A DNA stretch of 64,000 bases from Arion vulgaris (lineage: Eukaryota; Mollusca; Gastropoda; Stylommatophora; Arionidae), in assembly GCA_020796225.1 (NCBI GenBank), contig CM036765.1:2484228-2548227 (forward strand), read 5' to 3'. Each line of letters opens with the position of its first letter. The stretch's first letter is position 1. Below are positions 35,401 to 45,009 of the stretch, one piece after another. The position numbers and the translations under genes were made by a program. A model generated the notes under the pieces. It did no database searches, was not told the DNA's origin, and saw only the letters and a program-made list of their open reading frames with translations.

Positions 35401-38400
35401 AAAGTGACAGAGAAGATCATTAATACCTTTGAATGCAAATGCTACAGAAGAGTTCTTAGAATATCATGGACAGAGAAAAGAACAAATGCTTCTGTTCTGC
35501 AACAGCTTGATATTAAAGAGAGTTGGCTATTAAAGAGCATAAAACAAGGATAGTTAAATATTTCTGACACATCAAACGACATGAGTGCCTAGAGATGATA
35601 ATTTTGGAAGGAATGGTGCCTGGAAGAAAAATGGTAGGAAGACGATGGGTGCATGATGTCATTGACGATCTGAGAATGACTGTTGCTGACACTGGTCAAC
35701 TTGCACAGCATGGAGAGTTTTTCAGGACTGCTATCATGGGAGCCCAGTTCCGGAAGAGACAAGCTACTTGATGATGCAAGTCTGTGAAATGCCACCCCTG
35801 AAATGTTTTTCTTTTAAATAACCTTCGATTGTAATTTTTTTTAAACTGCACACAATTTACAAATACTACTTTTATTTTTGAGGGCTCTTATAAGATTTGT
35901 CCAGTCAGAATAGTCTTTTCTGGGCCAGTCACTAATAGCAGATGAATTATCAAATTATATACAAGAAAAGCAAAAAAAAACAACATCATTATAGGGTGAA
36001 ATCTGTTATATACTTCATATTAACTCAACATTCAGAAATATTATTTCATATTGTATAGTGAAAACATCACAAGACAAGGTCTCCGATGGAATCCCCAGGG
36101 AAATAGAGGTAGGGAAAGACCAAGGAACACCTGGAGATGGGAGTTGGAGACGGAATGCAAGAAAATGGGGAGAGAATGGACAGATCTGGAAAAGATTGCC
36201 TTGGATAGACGGGCTTGGAAGGCTTTGGTTGCAGATCTATGCTTCCCTAGGGAGAAGAGATGAAAGGCGGGCTTGGAAGGCATTGGTTGTGATCATATGC
36301 TTCCCTAGGGGCAAAGGGTGAAGAAGAAGAAGATAGTGAAAACACAGTGTAAAATATAAACAAATTGTTTGGTCACCTAGTAATAATGCAACCAGACCAT
36401 TCTGTCTATACAGCTATCGACAGCAGAATAATATGTCAAAATGCGGGGTATGACCAGGCAAAAGATGGATAAATTTACAGATGGTCAATTGGCAAATGTT
36501 TCACTGTGACAATTTCTGAGTTTGCGCTTGTCTCTCTTGTCCTTCAGTTCATTCCTAAGTACTTCTGTGTTTGCGCCTTTCTCTCTTGCCATTCAGTTCA
36601 TTCCTAAGTACTTTCCAGCCTGCTCTTCTCGATTTTAAACAGCCAATTGTTCTTTTACGTGCTATAATTGAACACGGGACCTACGTTTATCGTCCCTCCC
36701 GATAGGACTAGGAACTCCATCTATAGGAAAAAGCATACCATCTTAACCAGTACAGCTCTATGATTTGGCTGAAAATCAATCAGAAGAAAACAGAAATACT
36801 GACTCTGAATATCACCACCACAGCACTAGTAAACCTAGAAGATAAAAATCCTTTCAAATACAACTACTTTCATATATCTTGGAAGTGTTATCAGCCACGA
36901 AGGAGGCGCTGAATCTGGTATTAAAAGCAGACCGATTAAGGCACGAAGTGCATTCATGACCCTTCAGACGTTCCGGAAATCAGCCCAATACAGCATCAGA
37001 ACCAAGATTAATATATACCACAGCTGTGTGCTATCAACTTTACTATACGGATCAGAATGCTGGTAAAGGACAGAACAAGATATGTCCAAATTTTCCTAAC
37101 CCTCCATACAACTTGTCTGCGAAAGATCTTTGCGCATATTCTGGCCAAATACTATAACTGACCAAGAACTAGTGCACAGTGTCAACAAGAGAATATGAAC
37201 ACCATTATCCAAAAAGGACACTGGAGATGGATAATGATGGATATGGAGACTAAATCTGTCACGAAAACTGCACTAAGATGGACACTAGAGGGTAACGAAA
37301 ATGTGAAAGATCCAAAATGACCTGGAGAACAGTAAACAAGAACTGAAAGAAATGAATCAGCTGGAATATAATACAAGGAACAACAAAGAATAGAGAATAA
37401 TGGTGTGCATTTGTTGCTGCCCCTGGCGTCACTGGCTCGAGTGAGAGAGAAAGTATTTATTTTTACTTCAATGTTACACAACATGTAGTTTTAAACTAGT
37501 TATATTTACATCACCAGTGTGCTGTCGGGACCCGAGAGGGAACGAAAGAATATGCAGCAATGTCTACCTGCCAGGCATTCATAAGAGGCTACCAAGGAGG
37601 GTAGGTAGTGGGGCTGGCTACCTCACCCCGTAGAAAAATTAAGCCAACATATTCAACAAACATGGTAAAAGGATAGGTAAAACGTGGAAAGTATTGGAAG
37701 AGATCGCAGGAGAGAGGAATAGCTGGAGGAAGTTTGTTGAAGACATGTGCTCCGTTGGCAGTTGAAAGGTGAAGAAAAAGAATATTGACATATTCTATAA
37801 TGATTGCCATACTGTTATCTAAAATTGTACTTATGTGCAGGTGTTAACCTCATGGATCATCAGTTTATCTGTTCTTGGCATGTGGTTTCCCTTCTTTGCA
37901 CTTGACATTCTGGCTCTAATGCTGGACAGGCGCTGGCCAACTGAATGGGTGACGGGAGCAATATGGTTGGCGTATGCAAATTCAGGTAAAAATAACAATC
38001 TGTGCATGTTGTGTGTGACTGCTTTGTAAAATCTGTTATGTTGTGTGTGACTGTTATGTAAAATTAGTTATGTTGTGTGTGGCAGTTATGTAAAATTTGT
38101 TATGTTGTGTGTGACAGTTATGTAAAATCTGTTATGTTGTGTGGGACTGTTTTGTAAAATGTGTTATGTTGTGTGGGACTGTTTTGTAAAATCTGTTATG
38201 TTGTGTGGGACTGTTTTGTAAAATGTGTTATGTTGTGTGGGACTGTTTTGTAAAATCTGTTATGTTGTGTGGGACTGCTATGTAAAGTCTGCTATGTTGT
38301 GTGGGACTGTTTTGTAAAATCTGTTATGTTGTGTGGGACTGTTTTGTAAAATCGGGCATGTCGTGGGACTGTTTGTAAAATTGTCATGTTGGGGACTGTT

Positions 38401-41400
38401 TTGTAAAATCTGTTATGTTGTGTGGAACTGTTTTGTAAAATCTGTGCATGTTGCGTGGGACTGTTTTGTAAAATCTGTTATGTTGTGTGGGACTGTTTTG
38501 TAAAATCTGTGCATGTCGTGTGGGACTGTTTTGTAAAATCTGTGCATGTTGTGTGGGACTATTTTGTAAAATCTGTTATGTTGTGTGGAACTGTTTTGTA
38601 AAATCTGTGCATGTTGCGTGGGACTGTTTTGTAAAATCACAGCAGTGTTTTATAGACTGCTAGAACTATCATAGGATGGCGTCAGTGGCTTAGGGGATAG
38701 TGAGTGACTCAGTCTATTAACCCCGACGTTCTGAGTTTGAATCACGCTGCGAACAGTTTGGTTGCAAATTGATTCTCGTGGATTTTAACGAAAAAGGACG
38801 ATAGCACCACTCGTTCAGAAAGCAATGGCAAACTACTGAACGTAACAATGCCTAGAGAAATCACACACAGCGTTAAAAAAACTGGGATTGATTAGCAAAG
38901 TCCTGTACAGGGAATGCAATTAACAATTAGAACTGTCATATCAGTGTTTTGTTAATACTTAGACTAAACATCAAACACTACTAGAACTGTCATCACACAG
39001 TGTGTTTTTAAAAAAAAATTTAGACTGAGGTTAAAGACTGCTTATACTGTCACTTATACATGGGCTATTATAATATCATATGCAATCAGGGTTCCCAATT
39101 TGGCCTTTTTAGGAAAAGATTTGAGAGATTTGGTAAGTTTTTGGCTTAAACAATGTGTTTGGCCGATTTTAGGTCATTTTTCGCACGCAAACATTTTTTT
39201 CTCTAAAAATTTGTATAATTCTTAAGAGCAAATTGGTTAAATATAATTAGTATAGTTTTTTGGGGGGTTTTGGTTGGTATTGTTTAAAAATATGGTTAAT
39301 ACTAAAAATTATGGAATATTATATCACTTCATTTACTCTTTTTCCCCGCTCCGAGCTATGCACTCCAGTTCTGCTATTTTTTTTTCGTGTGGAATTTCGG
39401 TAATTTCGCAAGGAATCTGAAACAATTTCTACAAACAAAATGGAAACAATCATATGACAGTAGGCATAAATACAATAACAATTGGGGAAAGACTTTTGTA
39501 TAAGTCTAAAGATCTTCTCATGAATCACAAAACGCTTATTGTAAGTTATAGCACTGCACCATCTTGCCTAAAGCTAGTGGCCTCGCTGCTCATGAAAAAT
39601 CTGAAAAACACAGACAGAGGTCTCCATCAACATGACAGAATAAACTTCAAGTGGATAAGGCTCCTAGTGCTTGTCAAAACTGAGCCCTATGATAATTTTA
39701 AACCAAGCATCAATGCCTTTATTTGCAGAACTACCATTAATGCACATTACGGGAGAAAACATCAGTGCAATAGACGAAAATAGAGTAAAATAATTTTTTT
39801 GATTGGAAAGAAGAAGTCCAATTTAAGAAAGATTGATTTTTAATCGACAGTGAAACATTTTGGATTGGTGTTCTTCAACACGAGTCATTTAAAGAACTTG
39901 CCACCTTTGTTCTGACTTGTTTAATAACTCCAGTTAGTAATGCTATTATTGAGAGGGTGTTCTCTCTTGTATCATCAATCAAAACACAAGCTAGAAATAG
40001 AACGCAGCTGCAGTTTCTTGGGACGATAGTGAGAATAAGTACAGAACTGCTCTTATCTAACAAATGTTGCAAGGATTCTACTGTCTCCCCTAATATAGTA
40101 AAGAACTTATCTACTGATAAAGTGTATGGTGCTGGTTTCAGTGGTGAGGATAGTGATGACCTTAATTTGGAGCTCTTCTTATAATGTGAGGATGAAATAG
40201 CATTGATTTTCCTCCTGGCTTTTTCCTGGACAGTGTTTGGCTGATTTTTTCAATATTTAGTTGGCAACCCTGTATGCAATAAGATTGCGGAAAGCCACTT
40301 AGATGTGGTTTTACAGAAGAATGCTGAAAACTCCACTGACAGCGAAGAAAACAAATGATGACGTTTTAAAACACAAAGAAATCTTGTCAAAAGAAGAATA
40401 ATCAGACAGTCAAGGTTCCTCTGGCATATAATGCGAAGAGAAGGTTTAGAACATTTAGTGACAACAGTTAAAATTCAGGGAAGGAGAGATCGGGGAAGAC
40501 AGAAGGAGAAACTGTTGGATGGTTTGACATCGTGGTTTGCAAAAAAGATTGGCGCTGGAACTGGTTAACGGCACCAGGGAGAGAAAGCACACCAACTCTA
40601 TAACGAACAGACTGCACTGTCTGTATAGTCTGAAGCAAATTTCATTGCAAGTCATCTGATGTCATCTTCTTCATTGGAATTAGTACAACCACTTCAGTGT
40701 AATTGTCAAATACTGAAGAAATTAAAAAATGACTGCACAGTGGTAGCACTTTCGACTGCATTTGATGCTGTGCCAATCAATTTTCCTCCAGTATAATTTA
40801 GTGCAGCTTTAACATAAATTTCATCCATCTGAATGGCTACAATTTGGTCAATTGCAGAAAGTTTGCTGCTCTTAACCTGTAAATATTTGCTGATGTCAGA
40901 ATCTACAGACTTTGTCAATGGCATAATTAAATTTCTGAGTGTGCCATGATGGGAAGACACAGATAATTTGATCTTCTCATAAATCTATAGCATACTGGGG
41001 ATTTTATATATGTCATAAATGCAAAACACTGGGTGTTACTGCTGTACCATTTTCTGTTATCTGAAGTTCTGACCAACTGCAACTGTTCAGCGAGGAATTG
41101 AAGTGTTTTCTCTGGCACAACACTAGTGCTTGTGGTGGTGGATGATAAACTAATTGCTTCAACCAGATTAGCATGTGCCTTTGTCATGTAATAGTTAACA
41201 GTTCGATCTTCTTCTAAATCTTTGTATAAACAAAGAGATTCTCAACATGAGACCATCTCTCAATTTTTCCACTACTTGACAGCCAGTTAAAGGAACTTTT
41301 TCTATGGAAACTCCCTTCAGGTGAACAGTAAAGGACATGTCCTGGTCTATTTTAATACTGAGTCCTATAGCTGGTGCTTCTATGGTTTCAACAATTACAG

Positions 41401-44237
41401 TATACACTAGAACATATTCCTTGTCTTTACAAATCTGCAGAAACTTTGCATTTAAATTCTCTTGTAACCTTGCTTCATAACTGTCCTGAAAAACTTTAAA
41501 ATCACTGTTCAGATCTGACGCCAGCCAATCTTCAACATCTTTATTATACCTTTCTTGTACTGCTGTAGCTCGTGCTTGTGGATTCTTACGAAGAACGACA
41601 GGCGCTTTTGGCATAAAAGATGGAAGGTTAGGAAACACAGTGGGAACAGCATCAGGTTTCAAAACTACACAACGCCTGTCAATAATGTGTTCTACATCAT
41701 TTGCATCTGTATATTTATCTGAACGTACTAAATCTTCTTCTCTAAAATGTTTGATACAAACAACACTATGTTTTGTGGGAAGCCAATCTTGACGTGGAAT
41801 ATTTTTGATTCATTTGTCATGAATTTCCTGATGATTTTCAGTTGAAACCTTGAATGCTTTAACATAATCTCCATAGTAATTTGATCTACAATTTTGTACA
41901 CAACACTTTTTAGGCATTGTTATTTTGTTGTTAAGGAAGATAATTATTAAATTATAACTATTTAATTATAATTATACAATAATTAACAGACTAACTAATC
42001 CAATAGTAATAATACAGGAGAATAATAATGTGTTTGAAAATTTTTGAAGACTCCACCTCACCTATCTGCCATTAAAAATGGGGCGTTATGGCCAGATAAT
42101 AGAGAAGGTCGTGGAGAGAGCTGTGGATAGGCATGATCACCTACGCTGATAGGGCACTTGATTGATTGATATGAGGGCATATGGAAAGAATGGCAGAGAG
42201 CCTAAAAGTGCATATACAAAAACATGAAGGGGAAAAGATAACGAGGCAGACAAAGAAAACAGTATATAGATAACATGAAAGTAGACCTAGAAATACTAGG
42301 AGTGACATCTGCAACAATGAATATCAAATGTTAGGTAATCTGAAGAAGAATACAGTCACCACACATAACACAATCTGTAGTTTCTAGTTAGACTGAGACT
42401 GCTATATCAGTGGGATGTCAATTCATAGTATATTACCTGCAGTTTAAATCTGACTAGCTATCTAACTGTCAGACTAGATAACTAACTGTCTAACTAGTTA
42501 ACTAACTGTCTAACTAGTTAACTAACTGTCTGACTATGTGATTAACTAACTGTCTGACTAGTTAACTAACTGTCTGACTAGTTGACTAACTGTCTGACTA
42601 GTTAACTGTCTAATTAGTAAACTAACTGCTTGACTAGTTAACTAACTGTCTAACTAGTTAACTAACTGTCTGATTAGTTAACTAACTGTCTGACTAGTTA
42701 ACTAACGAGCTGTCTTACTAGTTAACTAACTGTCTGACTAGTTAACTAACTAACTAACTGTCTGATTAGTTAACTAACTGTCTGACTAGTTAACTAACTG
42801 TCTGACTAGTTAACTAACTGTCTAATTAGTAAACTAACTGCTTGACTAGTTAACTAACTAACTAACTGTCTAACTAGTTAACTAACTGTCTGATTAGTTA
42901 ACTAACTGTCTGACTAGTTAACTAACGAGCTGTCTGACTAGTTAACTAACTGTCTGACTAGTTAACTAACTGTCTAATTAGTAACTAACTGTACTAGTTA
43001 ATAACTAACTGTTAACTAGTTAACTAACTTCTGATAGTTAAACTCTAACTAGTTAACTAATGTGTCTATTAGTTAACTAACTGTCTGACTAGTTAACTAA
43101 CTAACTAGCTGTCTTACTAGTTAACTAACTTTAATTGTCTGACTAGTTAACTAACTGTCTGACTAGTTAACTAACTGTCTGACTAGTTAACTAACTAACT
43201 GTCTGACTATGTGACTAACTAGTTAACTAACTGACTAGCTAACTAAAAATCTTAGTAGCTAACTAACTAGATAATTAATTAACTAGTTAACTAATAAATT
43301 AACTTGCTAGCTAACTAGGTAAGTGGCAAGTTAGCTAACTAACTAGCTAATTAACCAGCAGGCTAGTTAACTATTTAACTAACTTGCTTACTAGGGAAAT
43401 AATAGTTCCTCTCGTACCGTTATATGTTACATAGGGCCTTCAAGCAATTTCTTCATACTGCTCTTTCCTGGGCAACTCGCTCAATCTTGTCCATGGAACT
43501 GAGACCAATATTTCTTGCCTCTCTCAGCAAAGTTCGTTTCAGGGTCTCCTTAGGCCGTCCTTTCTTTCTTGAACCCTTTGCATCCCACTTCATTGCCTGC
43601 TTTGATATTCATTGATCATTTCTTCTCAAGATGTGTCCAACATATTTCTATCTTCTCCCTCTTATAACAGTTGTCACTAGTGGTTGACCAGACATTTCTC
43701 TGATTTTATCAGTTCTCCTAAATTCGTTCCATTTTATGTTCATTATTTTTTGCAGACACTTATTTTCAACTTGCTTTCTATATCTTTAGTCATTTTCAAG
43801 TTCTCGCTGGCATATGTTAGAATTTATACAAGATTAGTTGATTAACCAGTTGTTTAGTTGATTAACCAGTTGTTTAGTTGATTAACCAGTTGTTTAGTTG
43901 ATTAACCAGTTGTTTAGTTGATTAACCAGTTGTTTAGTTAACTTGCCAGTCTCAAAAGGAACACGTGGTCTCATTGTCTACTTTTCACTGTATCAGGTCT
44001 GACTTTTATCACTGCATTACAGGTCTGACTATATTGTGTTACTTATGAAGACAAAACTAATCAATATATTTCTCTTTGTCATCAGGATTAAATCCTATTC
44101 TATGGATGATCATGCCTAGACTCAGACAAAGCGTTAAAGCTCTTTGTTGCTGCTGCTGTAAGAGAAACAATTATGATGAGGATGACTATCTTGACGATGA
44201 GACCAGTGCAGCTATGATTGAATTCTCTGAAAAATGA
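29328..44237 (+). CDS. Aminergic-type rhodopsin-family GPCR, four exons, 330 aa
   Basis: Joined exons 29328-29492, 33711-34241, 37841-37985 and 44086-44237 give 993 nt including stop, in phase, with GT/AG introns throughout. The protein has seven membrane segments. Class A landmarks: N40 (1.50), D69 (2.50), C96 and W99 (3.25, 3.28), D103 (3.32, the amine-binding aspartate), D120-R121-F122 (DRY variant), W148 (4.50), C175 in extracellular loop 2, P195 (5.50), W247-F-P249-F-F (6.48-6.52), W274, Y277, N279, S280 (7.40-7.46) and N283-P284-I-L-W287 (NPxxY variant). The amine-receptor signature is therefore strong, but Y5.58 is L203 and Y7.53 is W287. Loop 3 is very short (about 20 residues) and acidic. 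A C301-C305 cysteine cluster after helix 8 is a likely palmitoylation site. The ligand is unknown: 5.42 is A, and the usual TM5 serines are absent. G-protein coupling is uncertain. Confidence 0.9.
29534..29716. repeat. 63 bp tandem repeat, three copies, in GPCR intron 1
   Basis: Units contain ACTTGGCAGGTGTGGCGAAG and CATTCATAACTTAGTTCTAC, nearly identical. The array begins about 40 bp after the exon 1 donor and abuts the R4 repeat. Confidence 0.93.
29719..29975 (+). mobile_element. R4 interspersed repeat
   Basis: Begins GTGTGGTGCCGGGGCCCGCA, then AAAGAATAGTACCG, CTACAAGGCCTGTCGTAAG, ends TGGTCGATATGGAGCGTTG plus a GAA-rich tail. Related copies are at 37505 (+), 45605 (-), 51920 (-) and 55905 (+). 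The CTGTCGTAAG..GCGACT core resembles a sequence commonly seen in 5' regions of RTE-type LINEs, so it may be a LINE 5' part or a SINE. Confidence 0.8.
29976..30294. other. Unassigned intronic sequence
   Basis: No element recognised. Confidence 0.5.
30295..30500 (-). mobile_element. SINE-3 fragment
   Basis: GTACTTTGGTGAATAATCAT, GGAAGATCTCAGTGGCAATG and the GTAGCACC segment match the first 200 bp of the copy at 57660-58115 in the same orientation. Confidence 0.7.
30545..30920. repeat. About 76 bp tandem array, five copies
   Basis: Units contain CGTCTCAGTTAGGAATGTCA and CAGTGAAACCAGAGATCACT. Copies differ by a few substitutions or single-base indels. Confidence 0.93.
30960..32642. repeat. 28 bp minisatellite, about 60 copies, in GPCR intron 1
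   Basis: Unit GATAGCAACACATTACCATG followed by TAACATTA. Nearly all variation sits at two positions: TTACC/TTATC and GTAAC/GTAGC. A few rare variants (CACCTTACC, CATGCAGC) mark individual copies. Confidence 0.97.
32643..33179. other. Unassigned intronic sequence
   Basis: AT-rich; nothing recognised. Confidence 0.5.
33180..33580 (-). mobile_element. SINE-3 copy in GPCR intron 1
   Basis: Follows the full copy at 57660-58115 throughout: CTTCGGTGAGTAACCATGTG, the CAGTGCACAAAC segment, TTCTTTTACGTGCTCAATGT, GGACTAGGAACTCGATCTCA. It ends in a worn tRNA-like head. It lies about 130 bp before exon 2. Confidence 0.85.
33711..34241 (+). CDS. GPCR exon 2 (TM2-TM5)
   Basis: The acceptor is TTTGTTTTTCAG at 33699-33710. 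It encodes residues 56-232, phase 0 to phase 0: TM2 (CVADLLMG), loop 1, TM3 (C96 to F122 with D103 and DRF), TM4 (W148), loop 2 with C175 and an N178 sequon (NLS), TM5 (P195) and the acidic loop 3. Donor GTTAGT follows CAG. In TM3 the spacing C3.25-D3.32-D3.49 is exact. Confidence 0.92.
34315..35345 (+). pseudogene. LINE-B copy in GPCR intron 2
   Basis: The frame 34343-34633 encodes GVQQWCVLSSDLFNLYSE (RT motif GxxQGCxLSPxLFN) and NNLRYADDTILMA (catalytic YADD). After a shift it continues HRFKYLGTFLTSDGR, SESWTMNKQ, RRVLKIPWTAKKT, RIRQSRFFGHIMRR, GRDRGRQREKML, and ends GGCACTTGATTGATTGATG. This is the most complete LINE-B copy here, with several frameshifts. Confidence 0.88.
35346..35780 (+). 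pseudogene. LINE-C ORF2 tail
   Basis: The frame reads CETWNIDKVTEK, CYRRVLRISWTEKRTN, then after shifts GRKMVGRRWVHDVIDDLRM and a C-terminal FRKRQAT stop. The motif order matches LINE ORF2 tails and the piece at 22181-22405. Confidence 0.78.
35781..36044. other. Unassigned intronic sequence
   Basis: Nothing recognised. Confidence 0.5.
36045..36330 (+). pseudogene. LINE-D (RTE-like) ORF2 C-terminus
   Basis: The frame 36051-36263 encodes RWNPQGNRGRERPRNTWRWE, then DLEKIALDRRAWKALVADLC ending CFPREKR, the classical RTE tail (WxPxGKRxRGRPxxTWRR..RxxWRxLVxALC). The last 45 bp (GGCTTGGAAGG..CTTCCCTAGGG) are duplicated. It ends (GAA)n. Another copy is at 63440-63660. Confidence 0.85.
36331..36539. 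other. Unassigned intronic sequence
   Basis: Contains a small duplication of TCTCTCTTG..TTCAGTTCATTCCTAAGTAC (36530 and 36580). No gene. Confidence 0.5.
36540..36760 (-). mobile_element. SINE-3 fragment
   Basis: CAGCCTGCTCTTCTCGATTT, TGTTCTTTTACGTGCT and GATAGGACTAGGAACTCCAT match the middle and tRNA-proximal part of SINE-3 at 57880-58010. Confidence 0.75.
36755..37480 (+). pseudogene. RTE-like LINE RT tail
   Basis: Frames give INQKKTEILTLN, NYFHILGSVISHEGG, IKSRPIKARSAF, YHSCVLSTLLYGSECW (YGSExW motif), then a worn ORF2 C-terminus ending CAFVAAPGVTGS, resembling the RTE end WRxFVAALxAxGVTGS. It has multiple stops. Confidence 0.8.
37505..37800 (+). pseudogene. R4-like 5' segment and RTE tail fragment
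   Basis: GGACCCGAGAGGGAACGAAA and CTACCTGCCAGGCATTCATA resemble the R4/RTE 5' segment. The following GGCTGGCTACCTCACCCCGT block is typical of RTE 5' regions. 37660-37780 reads WKVLEEIAGERNSWRKFVED, an RTE C-terminal piece. The two ends of a LINE are juxtaposed, so an internal deletion is likely. Confidence 0.6.
37841..37985 (+). CDS. GPCR exon 3 (TM6 and most of TM7)
   Basis: Acceptor TTATGTGCAG. It encodes residues 233-280 plus one base, phase 0 to phase 1. TM6 carries the toggle W247-F-P249-F-F; residue 6.30 is K229, so the usual acidic partner of R3.50 is absent. The TM7 start carries W274, Y277, N279, S280 (WLAYANS). Donor GTAAAA. Confidence 0.9.
38010..38640. repeat. 32 bp minisatellite, about 19 copies, starting next to GPCR exon 3
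   Basis: Units of TGTTATGTTGTGTGGGACTG and TTTTGTAAAATC, with TGTTATG/TGTGCATG variants. It begins only about 25 bp after the exon 3 donor. Confidence 0.95.
38680..38880 (+). mobile_element. SINE-2 copy
   Basis: tRNA-like head with AGTTTGAATCACGC (box B type), then CGTTCAGAAAGCAATGGCAA and CTGAACG as in the copy at 27838. The 3' end is shortened. Confidence 0.8.
39087..40272 (+). mobile_element. hAT transposon with TIRs and 8 bp target duplication
   Basis: Left end CAGGGTTCCCAA, right end TTGGCAACCCTG (reverse complement CAGGGTTGCCAA). They are flanked by a perfect 8 bp duplication TATGCAAT at 39079-39086 and 40273-40280, the hAT length. About 39885-40185 encodes the hAT C-terminal dimerisation domain in one frame: PVSNAIIERVFSLVSSIKT, ARNR, LLLSNKCCKDSTVSP. 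The upstream frame 39454-39783 may belong to the same transposase. At 1186 bp it is too short for the full enzyme, so it is an internally deleted copy. Confidence 0.9.
40283..40620 (+). pseudogene. LINE-B fragment
   Basis: GAAGAATGCTGAAAACTCCA and GCGAAGAGAAGGTTTAGAAC match the LINE-B segments at 21262 and 21982. The reading frame is broken. Confidence 0.8.
40706..41917 (-). pseudogene. P-element-like THAP transposase, N-terminal two thirds
   Basis: From the ATG at 41917 the frame encodes a THAP zinc finger: residues 1-10 MPKKCCVQNC supply the first two cysteines, and VVCIKHF near 52-58 supplies the C-x2-H pair. One codon, expected W, is TGA (41810-41812). The frame continues to 41195 through HIIDRRCVVLK and PSFMPKAP. 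After frameshifts come 40927-41187 and 40706-40960, the last with MDEIYVK..YTGGKLIG, the catalytic-core block of P-element/THAP9 transposases. The remaining C-terminal part is absent. TIRs were not found. The coding sequence is well preserved, with few lesions. Confidence 0.85.
41918..42350 (+). pseudogene. LINE-B tail and another ORF2 tail fragment
   Basis: 42090-42165 has TGGAGAGAGCTGTGGATAGG, CATGATCACCTACGC and the (TTGA)n end of LINE-B. 42170-42350 has a GRQRKQYIDNMKVDL frame, the tail of a different LINE. Confidence 0.65.
42460..43390. repeat. About 20 bp minisatellite, about 45 copies, in GPCR intron 3
   Basis: Units of AACTGTCTGACTAGTTAACT. Each is partly self-complementary (ACTAGT, GTTAAC). 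Copies after about 42970 and after 43190 become increasingly irregular. Confidence 0.93.
43404..43835 (-). pseudogene. LINE-E copy in GPCR intron 3
   Basis: CCTCTCGTACCGTTATATGT marks the 3' terminus. It follows 17935-18350 almost base for base through TGCAGACACTTATTTTC and the CTCGCTGGCATATGTTAG segment, with a small deletion. Confidence 0.88.
43838..43945. repeat. 20 bp tandem array, five copies
   Basis: Identical GTTGATTAACCAGTTGTTTA units directly after the 5' break of the LINE-E copy. Confidence 0.95.
44086..44237 (+). CDS. GPCR exon 4 (end of TM7, C-tail)
   Basis: Acceptor TTTGTCATCAG. The split glycine codon (G|GA) is completed and the frame reads LNPILW, giving the TM7 NPxxW variant. 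Helix 8 (PRLRQSVKAL), five cysteines and an acidic tail YDEDDYLDDE follow, with stop TGA at 44235-44237. A candidate AATAAA lies at 44437-44442. Confidence 0.9.
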
Positions 44238-44406
44238 GAGTTTGTTGTGTCAATGAAGGAATTAACAGTGAGAGTTTGTTGTGTCAATGAAGGAATTAAC
44301 AGTGAGAGTTTGTTGTGTCAATGATAGAATTAACAGTTAGAGTTTGTTGTGTCAATGATAGAATTAACAGTGAGAGTTTGTTGTGTCAATGATAGAATTA
44401 ACAGTC
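44235..44406. repeat. 34 bp tandem array beginning at the GPCR stop codon
   Basis: Five units of GAGAGTTTGTTGTGTCAATG and ATAGAATTAACAGT. The first unit starts within TGA, so the array forms the proximal 3' UTR. Confidence 0.93.
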
Positions 44407-44529
44407 AAGCTTACCAAAACATAATGGTAATGTGTGAATAAAGAAACTAAGATTGAAATATCTCAAATGTAAGCAATCTTTGTCAATGATTAAACTAAGA
44501 TTGAAGTTTTAGAAAGCTTAGTAATCTGT

Positions 44530-44850
44530 GTAAAGCTATACTTTCACATATGTGCACTGTCTTTGTAAAGCTATGAATGTTCTATGTAAAGCTAGAATTG
44601 AAGTTTCAGAACTATGAATGTTCTATGTAAAGCTATGAATGTTCTACGTAAAGCTAGAATTGAAGTTTCAGAACTATGAATGTTCTATGTAAAGCTATGA
44701 ATGTTCTATGTAAAACTAGGATTGAAGTTTCAGAACTATGAATGTTCTATGTAAAGCTATGAATGTTCTATGTAAAACTACGATTAAAGTTTCAGAACTA
44801 TGAATGTTCTATGTAAAGCTAGAATTGAAGTTTCAGAAAATATAGTGTTT
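44530..44850. repeat. Tandem array in the distal GPCR 3' region
   Basis: Units combine GCTATGAATGTTCTATGTAA with AGCTAGAATTGAAGTTTCAG in 22 bp and about 68 bp combinations, about five long units. Confidence 0.88.
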
Positions 44851-45009
44851 TGTGTTGACATGTTAATTCATACGTCTGTGAGAGTGTTATATTGACATAT
44901 TCATGTATACAAATTACTTGTAGATATTATAAATATATCACTTTAAAAGGTTGCTATTTTGAGTCAATGGTCACTGCCAGCCTTTCTCTTGACGAAGAAA
45001 TAAACGTTC
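44851..45009. other. Unassigned
   Basis: AT-rich; nothing recognised. Confidence 0.5.
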
